In this document: positions 46,082 to 55,421 of the stretch, piece by piece | Layout of the letters: the number at the start of each line of letters is the position of its first letter | Position numbering within the stretch: the stretch's first letter is position 1 | Source of the DNA: Bacillus sp. PK3_68 | Lineage (GTDB): Bacteria > Bacillota > Bacilli > Bacillales > Domibacillaceae | DNA: 64,000 nt | Assembly: GCF_003600835.1 (NCBI RefSeq) | Contig: NZ_NQYC01000001.1 | Span: forward strand, 4,115,001-4,179,000 | Direction: 5' to 3' | Translations under genes and position numbers: made by a program | Notes under the pieces: model-generated | The model's input: the letters and a program-made list of their open reading frames with translations, nothing else | Database searches by the model: none | Told to the model about the DNA's origin: nothing

Positions 46082-46953
46082 CAAATAATGACCAAGCAGC
46101 GTCACTGCGGAAAAGGCTGAATCGCCTTGCGGGGAAACAAGCAAAAACTCTCGCTGTAGTGAGTGGAAAAGGCGGGGTTGGAAAATCAAATATTTCATTA
46201 AATTTTGCTATTAATCTAACCCAAAATGGGAAAAAAGTGCTAATATTTGATATGGATATCGGTATGGGGAACATTCATGTGTTAACAGGGCAGACGGCAG
46301 AGCACTCTATTGCTGATTTTTTTGAAAAAAATCTCTCGCTCGCTGACTTAGTGTATAGAGATAAGGAAGGTGTTTCCTACATTCTAGGCGGTTCGGGGCT
46401 GAACCAATTAATAGAATGGAACAGCAGCCATCTGAGCCGGTGGCTGGATGATATAGAGGAGCTTCAGCACCAATATGATTATTTATTGTTTGATATGGGG
46501 GCGGGAGCGACAAAGGAGACACTTAATATTCTCATGTCAGTAGACGATATTATTGTTGTAACCACTCCCGAGCCAACCTCTATAACAGATGCGTATTCCA
46601 TGATGAAATATATTCACTTTCAAGGTGGAGAAAACGCCTTTTATCTTTTGTGTAATCGGGCCGATTCAGAGAGAGAAGGACAGGAAGCTATAAAGCGGCT
46701 CCAACAAGCTGTCCGCAAGTTTTTAGGTAAATCAAGTTTTGAGCTTGGGGTATTGCAGGAGAGCACAGCTGTGAAAAAAGCTGTGAGCGCTCAGACTCCA
46801 TTTTTGATTGCTTATCCAAATGCAAAGATATCCCGGGCGTTACGAGAAGCCGTAAGACTGTATAAAGAGGGATATGGGTATTCACCAGATCATTCAGAAT
46901 CAGACAGCTTTATATTCAAGCTTCGTCACTTCTTTGTGAAAGGCAGGCACTAG
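46078..46953 (+). CDS. flhG: Flagellar number regulator FlhG (YlxH), MinD-like ATPase
   Basis: A protein of 291 residues. N-terminal DQAASLR (residues 5-11) is the motif known to activate FlhF GTPase. Deviant Walker A VVSGKGGVGKSNISLNFA (about 27-44), VLIFDMDIGMGNIHVL, DYLLFDMGAG; C-terminal amphipathic helix candidate ALREAVRLYKEGY for membrane binding. Works with FlhF in patterning basal bodies. ATGA overlap with flhF. Confidence 0.97.
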   Translation: MTNNDQAASLRKRLNRLAGKQAKTLAVVSGKGGVGKSNISLNFAINLTQNGKKVLIFDMDIGMGNIHVLTGQTAEHSIADFFEKNLSLADLVYRDKEGVSYILGGSGLNQLIEWNSSHLSRWLDDIEELQHQYDYLLFDMGAGATKETLNILMSVDDIIVVTTPEPTSITDAYSMMKYIHFQGGENAFYLLCNRADSEREGQEAIKRLQQAVRKFLGKSSFELGVLQESTAVKKAVSAQTPFLIAYPNAKISRALREAVRLYKEGYGYSPDHSESDSFIFKLRHFFVKGRH

Positions 46954-46955
46954 TA

Positions 46956-48046
46956 ATGAGAGAAAAAAAAGTCGTTGTGGTTGATGACTCTGCATTTATG
47001 AGAAAACTAGTTACCGAGTTTTTGTCTTCACATCCGGAACTAGAAGTTGTAGCGACCGCCCGCAATGGCAAAGACGCTATCGAGAAGATTAAACAGTTTA
47101 AGCCGGCCGTTATTACGATGGATGTAGAAATGCCCGAAATGGACGGGCTGGATGCCCTCGGATACATTATGGAACATATGCCCACTCCAATTGTTATGTT
47201 ATCCAGTTTAACAGGGGCTGGCGCAGAAACGACATTTCAAGCAATGGAAAAAGGCGCAGTTGATTTTGTCAGAAAGCCTTCGGGAACCATTTCACTTGAC
47301 CTCCATAAAATTAAAGATGAACTAATAGAAAAAGTACTCGCTGCCAGTAAAGCTAATCTGCGGCCTATGATTCCCACTGCTCAAGCGGCTCCTCCCAAAC
47401 CGGCAAGGGTAGAACAACCACCGGGGAAGAGAGAAGTAAGGGTTAGCAGTAGGAATACAAGAAAGCCGAAAAATAGCCAGAGCATTGTTGTTATTGGCAC
47501 TTCAACAGGGGGCCGAGAGCTCTTCAAAAAGTGCTGACGAAACTACCAAAAGATTTGAAGGCACCAGTACTTATTGTCCAGCATATGCCGCCAGGGTTTA
47601 CAAAATCACTGGCTCAAAGATTAGATTCTTTATCTGCCATCCATGTCAAAGAAGCTGAGGATGGGGAAACTCTTCAAAAGGGAACCGCTTATATTTGCCC
47701 GGGAAGCTATCATTTAAAGATAAAAGAAAATGGGGCGCTGCTCGCCATAGATCTTGATCAATCGCCTCCAGTTAACGGACACCGTCCGGCGGTGGATGTC
47801 ATGTTTGAATCTGTCAGTGAAGCAACGGGCTTTGATAAAGTAGCAGTGATTATGACTGGAATGGGAGCAGATGGGGCAAATGGACTAATCAAATTAAAAG
47901 AAACAGGGAATGTACAGGCCATTGCAGAGTCTGAGGAGTCGTGTGTAGTATTCGGAATGCCACGAGCCGCTATTGCCACTCGTCTAATCGATTGCACGGT
48001 TTCTGTAGAACATATCGCTGAAAAAATTTTAGAGTATATAGGATAG
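46956..48046 (+). pseudogene. cheB: Chemotaxis methylesterase CheB, interrupted by a one-base frameshift
   Basis: Receptor-modification methylesterase with receiver domain (VVVDDSAFMRKLV, phosphoacceptor D in ITMDVEMPEMDG), linker, and esterase domain. The first frame runs 46956-47537 and stops just after VVIGTSTGG, the catalytic serine motif. The second frame carries the rest (LTKLPKDLKAPVLIVQHMPPGFTKSLAQRLD to the histidine/aspartate part MTGMGADGANGLIKLKE) to 48046. One extra C near 47513 (GGC-CCG instead of GGCCG) restores a 363-residue protein, close to the family length. Everything else is well conserved, so this is a recent mutation or a sequencing error. Confidence 0.88.
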
Positions 48047-48062
48047 AAAGGGTGAGCGGCTG

Positions 48063-50099
48063 ATGGAAGTGAATCAATATTTAGAAGTTTTTATTGATGA
48101 AAGCAAAGAGCATTTGCAGGCAATCAATGAAAACTTGTTAGAGCTGGAAAAAAATCCTGAGGATCTTGCAATTGTCAATGAGATTTTCCGGTCTGCCCAT
48201 ACATTAAAAGGAATGTCTGCTACGATGGGATATGAAGATCTGGCTAATTTAACACATAAAATGGAAAATGTTCTTGATGCCATCCGCAATCATAAACTGA
48301 AAGTTACAGCTGATATTTTGGACGTGGTCTTCGCTTCGATTGATGATCTGGAAGCAATGGTCCAAGACATTGCGGCCGGCGGTGCAGGGAAGCGGGATGT
48401 ATCCGATATTGTTGATAAGCTGTTGAAAATTGAAAATGGCGAAATGGTGAGTGAAACAGCTTCTTCTGTACAAATAGAGGCTTCTCCTTCTGTCAGTCCT
48501 TCTTCAACTATCAAGTATGATGAATTTGAATACACGGTCATTCAACAGTCAAAAGAGCAAGGTTTTACTTGCTTCGAGATAGCCATTGAATTACGCAGCG
48601 ACTGCGTATTGAAAGCAGCGCGTGTATTTATGGTATTTGAAGTATTAGAAAAGTGCGGAGAAGTGATTAAGTCAACTCCTTCTACGGAAGAACTGGAAGC
48701 AGAACAGTTTGATGAACGCTTTGTAGTTACTCTTATTACTCAAGAGTCTTCTGATGATATCGAAAGTAAGGTGAAAAAGGTATCAGAGGTTGAGCGCGTA
48801 ACCGTTTCGGAATTTATTGTACCATCAACAGAAATTGAAGAAGCGACAAAAGAAGTAGCAGCTGCAGTTGTACCAGATTCACCAGCTCCTCCTCAGGAAA
48901 AAACAGAAAAGAAAGAGGAGCCGAAATCTAGTAATAAGCAACAATCTGTATCTAATAAAACCATTCGCGTCAATATTGAACGGCTTGATATTTTAATGAA
49001 TCTTTTTGAAGAGCTCGTTATTGACCGGGGAAGACTAGAGCAAATCTCAGGTGAACTAAATAATCCTGAGCTGAATGAAACCGTTGAAAGAATGGCAAGA
49101 ATCTCGGGGGACCTGCAAACTATTATTCTTAATATGCGGATGGTGCCGGTAGAGACCGTATTTAATCGCTTTCCAAGAATGGTACGTCAGTTAGCCCGTG
49201 ACTTAAATAAAAAAATCAACTTAGAGATCATCGGTGCTGAAACGGAGCTGGATCGGACAGTAATCGATGAGATCGGCGACCCGCTCGTTCATTTGATTCG
49301 TAATGCACTTGACCATGGAGTGGAAACACCTGAAGAACGCAGAGCCAAGGGGAAACCTGAAGAGGGAACTGTTAAGCTAAAAGCTTATCATAGCGGAAAT
49401 CACGTGTTTATCGAAATTGAAGATGATGGAGCAGGCATTAATAAGGAAAAAGTACTTAATAAGGCACTGTCAAAAGGCATAGTAACAGAAGAACAAGTAG
49501 CCTCTATGACAGATAATCAAATTTATGAGCTGATCTTAGCTTCAGGATTTTCTACTGCTGATACGATATCTGATATTTCTGGCCGCGGGGTCGGCTTGGA
49601 TGTAGTAAAAACAACCATTGAATCTCTCGGAGGTTCCATCAGTATTGAGGCAACCGAGGGAGCGGGCTCAGTATTTCTTATTCAATTGCCATTAACGCTA
49701 TCAATTATTTCGGTCATGTTAGTGGAAGTGGAAAAAGAAAAATATGCTATTCCTTTATCATCTATTATTGAGACAGCCATCGTGAAAAAAGAAGATGTCT
49801 TAAATGCTCATACACAACAAGTCATTGATTTCCGCGGGAAGATTGTCCCGCTTGTCTTCCTGGAAAAAATATTCGAAGTGCCAAGAGAAAGCAAGGAAGA
49901 TGAGTTTTATTCCATTGTAATCGTGCGCAAAGGGGATAAAATGGCAGGATTAGTCGTAGACTCCTTCATCGGTCAGCAAGAAGTTGTGTTAAAATCACTT
50001 GGCAATTATTTATCAAATGTGTTTGCTATCTCAGGTGCTACCATTCTCGGAGATGGTCAAGTAGCTTTGATTGTAGACTGCAATGCCCTGATCAAATAA
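48063..50099 (+). CDS. cheA: Chemotaxis histidine kinase CheA
   Basis: A protein of 678 residues (B. subtilis 672). P1 phosphotransfer domain with His46 in FRSAHTLKGMSATMGYE, P2 CheY/CheB-docking domain, dimerisation helices, HATPase (VIDEIGDPLVHLIRNALDHGVETPEER, IEIEDDGAGI, DISGRGVGLDVVKTTIESLGGSI) and the CheW-like P5 domain. It phosphorylates CheY and CheB in response to receptors. The linker around residue 275-305 is rich in P, E, K and S. Confidence 0.98.
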   Translation: MEVNQYLEVFIDESKEHLQAINENLLELEKNPEDLAIVNEIFRSAHTLKGMSATMGYEDLANLTHKMENVLDAIRNHKLKVTADILDVVFASIDDLEAMVQDIAAGGAGKRDVSDIVDKLLKIENGEMVSETASSVQIEASPSVSPSSTIKYDEFEYTVIQQSKEQGFTCFEIAIELRSDCVLKAARVFMVFEVLEKCGEVIKSTPSTEELEAEQFDERFVVTLITQESSDDIESKVKKVSEVERVTVSEFIVPSTEIEEATKEVAAAVVPDSPAPPQEKTEKKEEPKSSNKQQSVSNKTIRVNIERLDILMNLFEELVIDRGRLEQISGELNNPELNETVERMARISGDLQTIILNMRMVPVETVFNRFPRMVRQLARDLNKKINLEIIGAETELDRTVIDEIGDPLVHLIRNALDHGVETPEERRAKGKPEEGTVKLKAYHSGNHVFIEIEDDGAGINKEKVLNKALSKGIVTEEQVASMTDNQIYELILASGFSTADTISDISGRGVGLDVVKTTIESLGGSISIEATEGAGSVFLIQLPLTLSIISVMLVEVEKEKYAIPLSSIIETAIVKKEDVLNAHTQQVIDFRGKIVPLVFLEKIFEVPRESKEDEFYSIVIVRKGDKMAGLVVDSFIGQQEVVLKSLGNYLSNVFAISGATILGDGQVALIVDCNALIK

Positions 50100-50128
50100 T
50101 AGGCAGAGGGGAAAAGGAGGGAAAACCT

Positions 50129-50566
50129 ATGAGTGAAATCACAGCTCCGTCAATGATTAAAGTGATTGCTTTCCAATTAATGGATAAAGAATATGCATTT
50201 CCTGTTCACCAAGTTCAGGGGATTGAAAAGTTGATTCACATAACGCGTGTACCAGGAACGGTTTCTTTTATTAAAGGTGTGATCAATCTAAGGGGAGTGG
50301 TTACTCCAATTATTGATCTGCGTAATCGCTTTAGTCTGCCGGAAAAAGAGTACGATGAGCAGACCAGAATTATTATTGCGGCGTCTGATGATATTGAAGT
50401 CGGCTTAGTTGTAGATAGCGCCAATGATGTTCTTGATATTCCAAAAAGCATCATTGAACCTCAACCAGACATCGTCGGTGCCGTAGAAGCGGAATATATT
50501 ACAGGCGTGGCTAAGCTAGAAAAGAGACTGCTTATCTTATTAAATTTAGAAAGAGTTTTTAAATAA
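50129..50566 (+). CDS. cheW: Chemotaxis coupling protein CheW
   Basis: A protein of 145 residues with two beta-barrel subdomains, linking receptors to CheA. Motifs: FQLMDKEYAFPVHQVQGIEKL, ITRVPGTVSFIKGVINLRGVVTPIIDLRNRF, VGLVVDSANDVLDI. Slightly shorter than B. subtilis CheW (156). Ribosome site AAAGGAGGG, well placed. Confidence 0.97.
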   Translation: MSEITAPSMIKVIAFQLMDKEYAFPVHQVQGIEKLIHITRVPGTVSFIKGVINLRGVVTPIIDLRNRFSLPEKEYDEQTRIIIAASDDIEVGLVVDSANDVLDIPKSIIEPQPDIVGAVEAEYITGVAKLEKRLLILLNLERVFK

Positions 50567-50575
50567 TAGGGGCAT

Positions 50576-51223
50576 ATGGCCATGAATTATATCGAAAAGA
50601 TTAATACGACCCATTTAGATATTTTAAAAGAATTCGGCAATATTGGTGCCGGACATGCAGCTACTGCTCTTTCTACTTTACTGAACAAACAAATTGATAT
50701 GAAAGTTCCTAGTGCCCGCATCGTTTCATTTAACGATATGATGGAGATGGCGGGCGGTGCAGAAGAGGAAGTAGTGAGTGTGAGTCTTAGGATTGAAGGA
50801 GAAGTTACAGGGAATATGTTCTTTGTTCTTTCCTTAAGGCAAGCGGAAAGCTTTATTAGCAATATGACCGGGGACAGAGCTTTTTCTTTTAAGGAAGCGG
50901 GAGAGAAAAGTATCGGTCTCTCTGCCATGCAGGAACTTGGAAACATTTTATCAGGCTCTTACTTATCAGCCCTTGGGGACTTTACTCGCTTACAGATTTA
51001 TCCTTCCGTTCCAGAACTGGCCATAGATATGTTTGGCGCTATTATTAGCTATGGATTGGTCGAGTCTTCTCAATATGGGGATTATGCGATTGTTATTGAA
51101 ACAATATTAAAGGAAGTCCAGGCAGGATATACAGACGAAATGAAAGGGCATTTCTTTCTGCTTCCTGATCCTTTATCGTTTGGTCCAATTTTTGAGGCCC
51201 TTGGAGTCGGATTAAATGAGTAG
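50576..51223 (+). CDS. cheC: CheY-P phosphatase CheC
   Basis: A protein of 215 residues. Two active-site helices, DILKEFGNIGAGHAATALSTLL and SAMQELGNILSGSYLSALGDFT, each with the E-x-x-N motif of CheC/FliY/CheX phosphatases. CheC binds CheD, which stimulates its activity. The first ATG at 50576 or the ATG at 50582 could be used: the ribosome site is weak. Its end overlaps the cheD start by 8 bp. Confidence 0.96.
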   Translation: MAMNYIEKINTTHLDILKEFGNIGAGHAATALSTLLNKQIDMKVPSARIVSFNDMMEMAGGAEEEVVSVSLRIEGEVTGNMFFVLSLRQAESFISNMTGDRAFSFKEAGEKSIGLSAMQELGNILSGSYLSALGDFTRLQIYPSVPELAIDMFGAIISYGLVESSQYGDYAIVIETILKEVQAGYTDEMKGHFFLLPDPLSFGPIFEALGVGLNE

Positions 51224-51713
51224 TATTGGACAAATCGTAAAAGTAGGGATTGCTGATTTAAATATTGTTCGTCCACCAAATGCCATTCGCACATCGGGGC
51301 TAGGATCTTGCGTTGGAGTGGTGATTTATGATGACCGGACATCTGTCGCTGGGATGGTACATGTTATGCTGCCAGACTCATCGCTTGCCAAAAATGGCCA
51401 TATGAATAAAGCTAAATATGCAGATACAGGCATCAATGAATTGGTCGCTCTATTAAAAGCTGAAGGCGCACAAGTCTACAGATTGAAAGCAAAGATTGCT
51501 GGTGGTGCTCAAATGTTTCAATTTAGTTCGCAAAACAGCTCATTCAAAATTGGACCTAGGAATGTTGCAGCTGTGAAGCAAGTACTAGAGGCCCATCATA
51601 TACCGCTCATAGCGGAAGACACAGGCGGAAACAGCGGCCGTACAATAGAATTTGATCCGCATACTTGCGATCTTCATATAAGAACAGTTAATAAAGGCAA
51701 TCACATAATATAA
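51216..51713 (+). CDS. cheD: Chemoreceptor glutamine deamidase CheD
   Basis: A protein of 165 residues (B. subtilis 166). Catalytic cysteine in TSGLGSCVGVVIYD and histidine in AGMVHVMLPDS; KAKIAGGAQMF and NVAAVKQVLEAHHIPLIAEDTGGNSGRTIEF are family blocks. It deamidates receptors and partners CheC in adaptation. The stop codon lies at the start of a hairpin, after which comes a long spacer before sigD. Confidence 0.97.
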   Translation: MSSIGQIVKVGIADLNIVRPPNAIRTSGLGSCVGVVIYDDRTSVAGMVHVMLPDSSLAKNGHMNKAKYADTGINELVALLKAEGAQVYRLKAKIAGGAQMFQFSSQNSSFKIGPRNVAAVKQVLEAHHIPLIAEDTGGNSGRTIEFDPHTCDLHIRTVNKGNHII

Positions 51714-51740
51714 AGGGGACATACAAGTGTCCCTTTCGTT
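51712..51740 (+). terminator. Hairpin after cheD, possible weak terminator
   Basis: AAAGGGGACA (51712-51721) pairs with TGTCCCTTT (51728-51736) around a TACAAG loop. The stem is strong, but the following tract (CGTTATG) is not T-rich, so partial termination or RNA-end stabilisation is likelier than full termination. Confidence 0.55.
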
Positions 51741-51910
51741 ATGTAACGAAGTTTACCGTTGAAGCATCAAACAATTTTTAAAAGATAAAACGCTTAAAGA
51801 GAACAGAGTAGAGAAGTGTAAATAGAAGATTATAGAGAAAGTAAATGGGTTATTGTTAGAGTGATGGAATAATATACATATTTTCCCTTTGTCGTATTTT
51901 GAAAATTTAT
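51741..51910. other. AT-rich spacer cheD-sigD
   Basis: The 313 bp between cheD and sigD hold no gene. After the cheD hairpin the spacer is AT-rich; it contains a CodY-box-like stretch, CGTATTTTGAAAATT (about 51891-51905, 11 of 15 matches to AATTTTCWGAAAATT), just ahead of the sigD promoter. Confidence 0.45.
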
Positions 51911-51940
51911 TTGCGTTTTGGCGGTATTTTCTAATAAAAT
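51911..51940 (+). promoter_or_regulatory. Candidate sigma-A promoter for sigD
   Basis: TTGCGT (51911-51916) and TAAAAT (51935-51940) are 18 bp apart, about 85 bp upstream of sigD. It would uncouple sigD expression from the long fla/che transcript. Confidence 0.5.
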
Positions 51941-52026
51941 GTGGAAGATAAAGAATAAATTAGCCTGACCGTTTTTTTCAGAAAAACTTCTCTGAGAGGT
52001 CAATCCGAGGAGGAGAAACGTCAAAT

Positions 52027-52803
52027 ATGGCCAAACAGAACAGATATGATGAACAAAAGTTGTGGGCTGCCTGGAAAGAGTCAGAGGATCCAGAGGCAGG
52101 CAATCTGCTTGTAGAAAAGTACATGCCACTTGTATCCTTTCATTCTCAACGGATATCAGCAAGCTTGCCGAAAAGCGTCAATAAAGAAGATATTAAAAGT
52201 CTTGGATTGATGGGTTTGTACGATGCGTTGAAGAAATTTGATCCAACCCGCGATTTAAAGTTTGATACGTATGCTTCTTTTCGCATTCGTGGAGCGATTT
52301 TGGATGGGCTTCGAAAGGAAGACTGGCTCCCGAGAGGAACGAGAGAAAGGGCAAAAAAGATTGAAGCAAAGATTGAGGAATTGGAACAAAAATACCTTCG
52401 AAAAATCACCGCAGCGGAAGTTGCAGAACAACTTGACATTTCAGAAGAAGAAGTTCATCAGACGATGACGGAGCATTTATTTTCCAATGTCCTATCGATG
52501 GACGAACAAGTACATGATAATGAAGATTCGGAAGGAAAGAGATTTGTATTAAAAGACGAGAAGGCAGATCTGCCGGAAGATGTTCTTGTGAAGGGTGAGC
52601 TGATTCAGGAGTTGACGGAGGAAGTTTCTAAGCTGTCTGAGAAAGAACAGCTCGTGCTCAGCTTATTCTATCATGAAGAGCTGACTTTAACTGAGATCGG
52701 TGAGGTAATGAATCTTTCGACTTCAAGAATCTCCCAAATTCATTCAAAAGCATTGTTTAAGCTGAAAAATCAGCTTGTAAAAATCAACGGATCGGTACAT
52801 TAA
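52027..52803 (+). CDS. sigD: Flagellar sigma factor SigD (sigma-28, FliA type)
   Basis: A protein of 258 residues (B. subtilis 254). Region 2 LVEKYMPLVSFHSQRISASLPKSVNKEDIKSLGLMGLYDALKKFDPTRDLKFDTYASFRIRGAILDGLRKEDWLPR, region 3, and region 4 LSEKEQLVLSLFYHEELTLTEIGEVMNLSTSRISQIHSKALFKLKN. It drives late flagellar, chemotaxis and autolysin genes through TAAA-N15-GCCGATAA promoters, one of which is seen at 34270. Strong ribosome site GAGGAGGAG. Confidence 0.98.
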   Translation: MAKQNRYDEQKLWAAWKESEDPEAGNLLVEKYMPLVSFHSQRISASLPKSVNKEDIKSLGLMGLYDALKKFDPTRDLKFDTYASFRIRGAILDGLRKEDWLPRGTRERAKKIEAKIEELEQKYLRKITAAEVAEQLDISEEEVHQTMTEHLFSNVLSMDEQVHDNEDSEGKRFVLKDEKADLPEDVLVKGELIQELTEEVSKLSEKEQLVLSLFYHEELTLTEIGEVMNLSTSRISQIHSKALFKLKNQLVKINGSVH

Positions 52804-52831
52804 GAAAAAGTTTCATCTTTAAGGAGATCTA

Positions 52832-53389
52832 ATGGCTACTCTATTTATTTTTATTTCATTTATACTTAATGCTGTTGCTCTATTGGCAATTATTTTATTG
52901 TTTACAAGACAAAATCGTCTGTATGAAGTAAAGAGACAACAGGAGAAGCTAGTGGCGGATATGGAAGAAATGATGACTGCTTACTTGCTGGAAATGAAAG
53001 AAGAGAATGAGAGGTTTATTAAAGAGTTTTCATCTCATCCTACAGCGGAAGATACTTTTTCAATAAGAACACCTTCTCCGCCAAAAGCTGCCAGCGAACA
53101 GACTTCTGCGGACAACATACAGGCGGATTCGCTAACTATCTCTGCTCCTTCTATGCAACGGGTGCGGGCTGCTCAGGTATATAATGTAACAAATAAAACA
53201 CCAAATGAAGATGGAAAAGAACAAATAAAAGAAAATATCGCGTTGCCGGACGAGCAGAAGGCATCAGAGGATATTTTCTCATTGAATGAGCAGGGACTTA
53301 GCATAGGAGAGATCGCTAAAAAATTAAATAAAGGAAAGACGGAAGTAGAATTAGCATTGAAATTTGCTAAGACCGGTAAAAATAGTTGA
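52832..53389 (+). CDS. swrB: Swarming motility protein SwrB (YlxL)
   Basis: A protein of 185 residues with one N-terminal membrane anchor (LFIFISFILNAVALLAIILLFT), a coiled-coil stretch to about residue 70, a variable Ser/Pro/Ala linker, and a C-terminal helix-turn-helix-like segment DIFSLNEQGLSIGEIAKKLNKGKTEVELALKFA. The position directly after sigD and this tail identify SwrB, which in B. subtilis promotes basal-body maturation and so SigD activity. Last gene of the cluster. Confidence 0.88.
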   Translation: MATLFIFISFILNAVALLAIILLFTRQNRLYEVKRQQEKLVADMEEMMTAYLLEMKEENERFIKEFSSHPTAEDTFSIRTPSPPKAASEQTSADNIQADSLTISAPSMQRVRAAQVYNVTNKTPNEDGKEQIKENIALPDEQKASEDIFSLNEQGLSIGEIAKKLNKGKTEVELALKFAKTGKNS

Positions 53390-53414
53390 TTGCATTGCCT
53401 GGCTATGGTATAGT
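53386..53414 (+). promoter_or_regulatory. Sigma-A-type promoter for rpsB
   Basis: TTGATT (53386-53391) overlapping the swrB stop and TATAGT (53409-53414) have 17-bp spacing. Transcription from here gives a leader of about 115 nt ahead of rpsB. Confidence 0.72.
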
Positions 53415-53435
53415 TACTAACGGTGTTATTACACA

Positions 53436-53501
53436 CGCTCCCTGATTTGCTCAGATGGTGCTGTCTTTTAGGACAGTTTCTGATCGAAAATGATGAGAGC
53501 G
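53436..53501 (+). ncRNA. Structured 5' leader of rpsB
   Basis: CGCTC (53436-53440) and GAGCG (53497-53501) can close a domain that encloses CTGA-TTTGC-TCAG (about 53442-53454) and CTGTC-TTTTAG-GACAG (53461-53476). This resembles a ribosomal-protein autoregulatory leader, perhaps bound by S2. No family is assigned with certainty. Confidence 0.45.
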
Positions 53502-53536
53502 GAGGAAAAATTAAAACCATTAGGAGGAACTAAAAC

Positions 53537-54277
53537 ATGTCAGTTATTTCAATGAAGCAATTGCTTGAAGCTGGTGTTCACTTCGGTCACCAAACACGCC
53601 GTTGGAACCCAAAAATGAAAAAATATATTTTCCAGGAGCGTAATGGAATCTATATTATCGACCTTCAAAAAACAGTAAGAAAAGTTGAAGAAGCTTATAA
53701 ATTCGTTAGAGAATTAGCTGAAAACGGCGGAAAAGTTCTTTTCGTTGGAACGAAAAAACAAGCTCAAGAATCTGTAAAAGAAGAAGCAGAACGTTCAGGA
53801 ATGTACTTTGTAAACCAACGCTGGTTAGGTGGTACATTAACAAACTTCTCAACTATCCAAAAACGTGTACAACGCTTGAAAAACATCGAGAAAATGGAAG
53901 AGGACGGCACATTTGACGTACTTCCTAAAAAAGAAGTTGTACAATTGAAAAAAGAGCATGAACGTTTAGTGAAATTCCTTGGTGGAATTAGAGATATGAA
54001 AGACCTTCCTGATGCCCTTTTCATCATCGATCCTCGTAAAGAGCGTATTGCTGTGGCGGAAGCTCGTAAATTGAATATTCCAATCGTTGGTATCGTTGAT
54101 ACGAACTGTGATCCGGATGAAATCGATTATGTTATTCCAGCAAATGATGATGCGATCCGCGCTGTTAAACTTTTAACAGGCAAAATGGCTGATGCTATCC
54201 TTGAAGCAAAACAAGGTGAAGAAACAGCAGAAGTTGAAGAAACAACAGAAGTTGAAGAAACAGCAGCAGCTGAGTAA
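53537..54277 (+). CDS. rpsB: 30S ribosomal protein S2
   Basis: A protein of 246 residues: [27 protein letters not shown] is the S2 signature, with [31 protein letters not shown] and [15 protein letters not shown] further on. The acidic tail has a short [10 protein letters not shown]-type repeat. Ribosome site TTAGGAGG. Own promoter and structured leader upstream, terminator downstream. Confidence 0.98.
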   Translation: MSVISMKQLLEAGVHFGHQTRRWNPKMKKYIFQERNGIYIIDLQKTVRKVEEAYKFVRELAENGGKVLFVGTKKQAQESVKEEAERSGMYFVNQRWLGGTLTNFSTIQKRVQRLKNIEKMEEDGTFDVLPKKEVVQLKKEHERLVKFLGGIRDMKDLPDALFIIDPRKERIAVAEARKLNIPIVGIVDTNCDPDEIDYVIPANDDAIRAVKLLTGKMADAILEAKQGEETAEVEETTEVEETAAAE

Positions 54278-54290
54278 AAGCTGATAAAAA

Positions 54291-54324
54291 GGTGATAAGT
54301 AGACCTTCTCTTATCACCTTTTTT
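54291..54324 (+). terminator. Intrinsic terminator/attenuator between rpsB and tsf
   Basis: GGTGATAAG (54291-54299) pairs perfectly with CTTATCACC (54310-54318) and is followed by TTTTTTT. No strong new promoter is seen before tsf, so partial readthrough would set the S2 to EF-Ts ratio. Confidence 0.9.
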
Positions 54325-54388
54325 TAAAAAGAAAAAAGTAAAACTGTGCATCGTAAAGAAGCATATGACTCAAAGGAGGAAATAAATT

Positions 54389-55270
54389 ATGGCAATTACT
54401 GCTCAAATGGTTAAAGAACTACGTGAAAAAACTGGCGCTGGTATGATGGATTGTAAAAAAGCGCTAACAGAAACTGATGGTGATATGGAAAAAGCAATTG
54501 ATTTCCTTCGCGAAAAAGGCATGGCTAAAGCTGCCAAAAAATCTGACCGCATTGCAGCGGAAGGTACGACTTTTATCAAGAGCGAAGGCAACACTGCTGT
54601 TATTTTAGAAGTAAACTCAGAAACAGACTTCGTTGCAAAGAACGAAGGTTTCCAAGTGCTTGTAAAAGAATTAGCTGATCATTTGCTTGCTAAAAAGCCT
54701 GCAAACGTAGAAGAAGCACTTGAGCAAAAAATGGATAACGGCCAAACAGTTAGTGATTTCATCAATGAAGCGATTGCGAAAATTGGTGAAAAATTAACTC
54801 TTCGCCGCTTTGAAATTAAAACAAAAAGCGACAATGCTGCCTTCGGTGAATACTTGCATATGGGCGGACGCATTGGTGTTTTAACTGTTCTTGAAGGAAC
54901 AACTGATTCAAGTGCAGCAAAAGATGTAGCCATGCACGCAGCTGCTTTAAATCCTAAATACATCTCCCGTGATGCAGTTTCTGAAGAAGAAGTGGCTCGT
55001 GAGCGTGAGGTATTAACTCAACAAGCATTGAACGAAGGCAAGCCAGAGAATATCGTAGCAAAAATGGTTGAAGGCCGTCTTGGCAAATTCTTTGAGGAAA
55101 TTTGCTTAGTTGACCAGCCATTTGTTAAAAACCCTGATGAAAAAGTGGGCAAGTTCGTTCAATCTAAAGGAGCAGAAGTGACTGCACTTGTGCGCTATGA
55201 AGTGGGCGAAGGCCTTGAGAAGCGTCAAGACAATTTCGCTGAAGAAGTAATGAATCAAGTGAAAAAATAA
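54389..55270 (+). CDS. tsf: Translation elongation factor Ts
   Basis: A protein of 293 residues, the same as in B. subtilis. N-terminal UBA-like [24 protein letters not shown], core [20 protein letters not shown] and C-terminal [20 protein letters not shown]. It exchanges GDP for GTP on EF-Tu. Strong ribosome site AAAGGAGG; codon use typical of highly expressed genes. Confidence 0.98.
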   Translation: MAITAQMVKELREKTGAGMMDCKKALTETDGDMEKAIDFLREKGMAKAAKKSDRIAAEGTTFIKSEGNTAVILEVNSETDFVAKNEGFQVLVKELADHLLAKKPANVEEALEQKMDNGQTVSDFINEAIAKIGEKLTLRRFEIKTKSDNAAFGEYLHMGGRIGVLTVLEGTTDSSAAKDVAMHAAALNPKYISRDAVSEEEVAREREVLTQQALNEGKPENIVAKMVEGRLGKFFEEICLVDQPFVKNPDEKVGKFVQSKGAEVTALVRYEVGEGLEKRQDNFAEEVMNQVKK

Positions 55271-55421
55271 TTCTTTTCTATTGAGTGAAGATAGAAAGAA
55301 ATTGTTATTGTTAGATGGGAATCCCTTGCCGGTTATTGGTGAGGGATTTCATCTAGAGTTTGGCAATTTTCCATAAGGTTAAGGCCGAGGCAAACCAATA
55401 ACCATACATACGGAGGTTTAC

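Noticed and set aside
47531-48046. Second half of cheB as an independent methylesterase gene starting at GTG 47531
   Set aside because: It lacks the catalytic serine motif, which sits in the preceding frame, and has no ribosome site; a one-base frameshift explains both parts.
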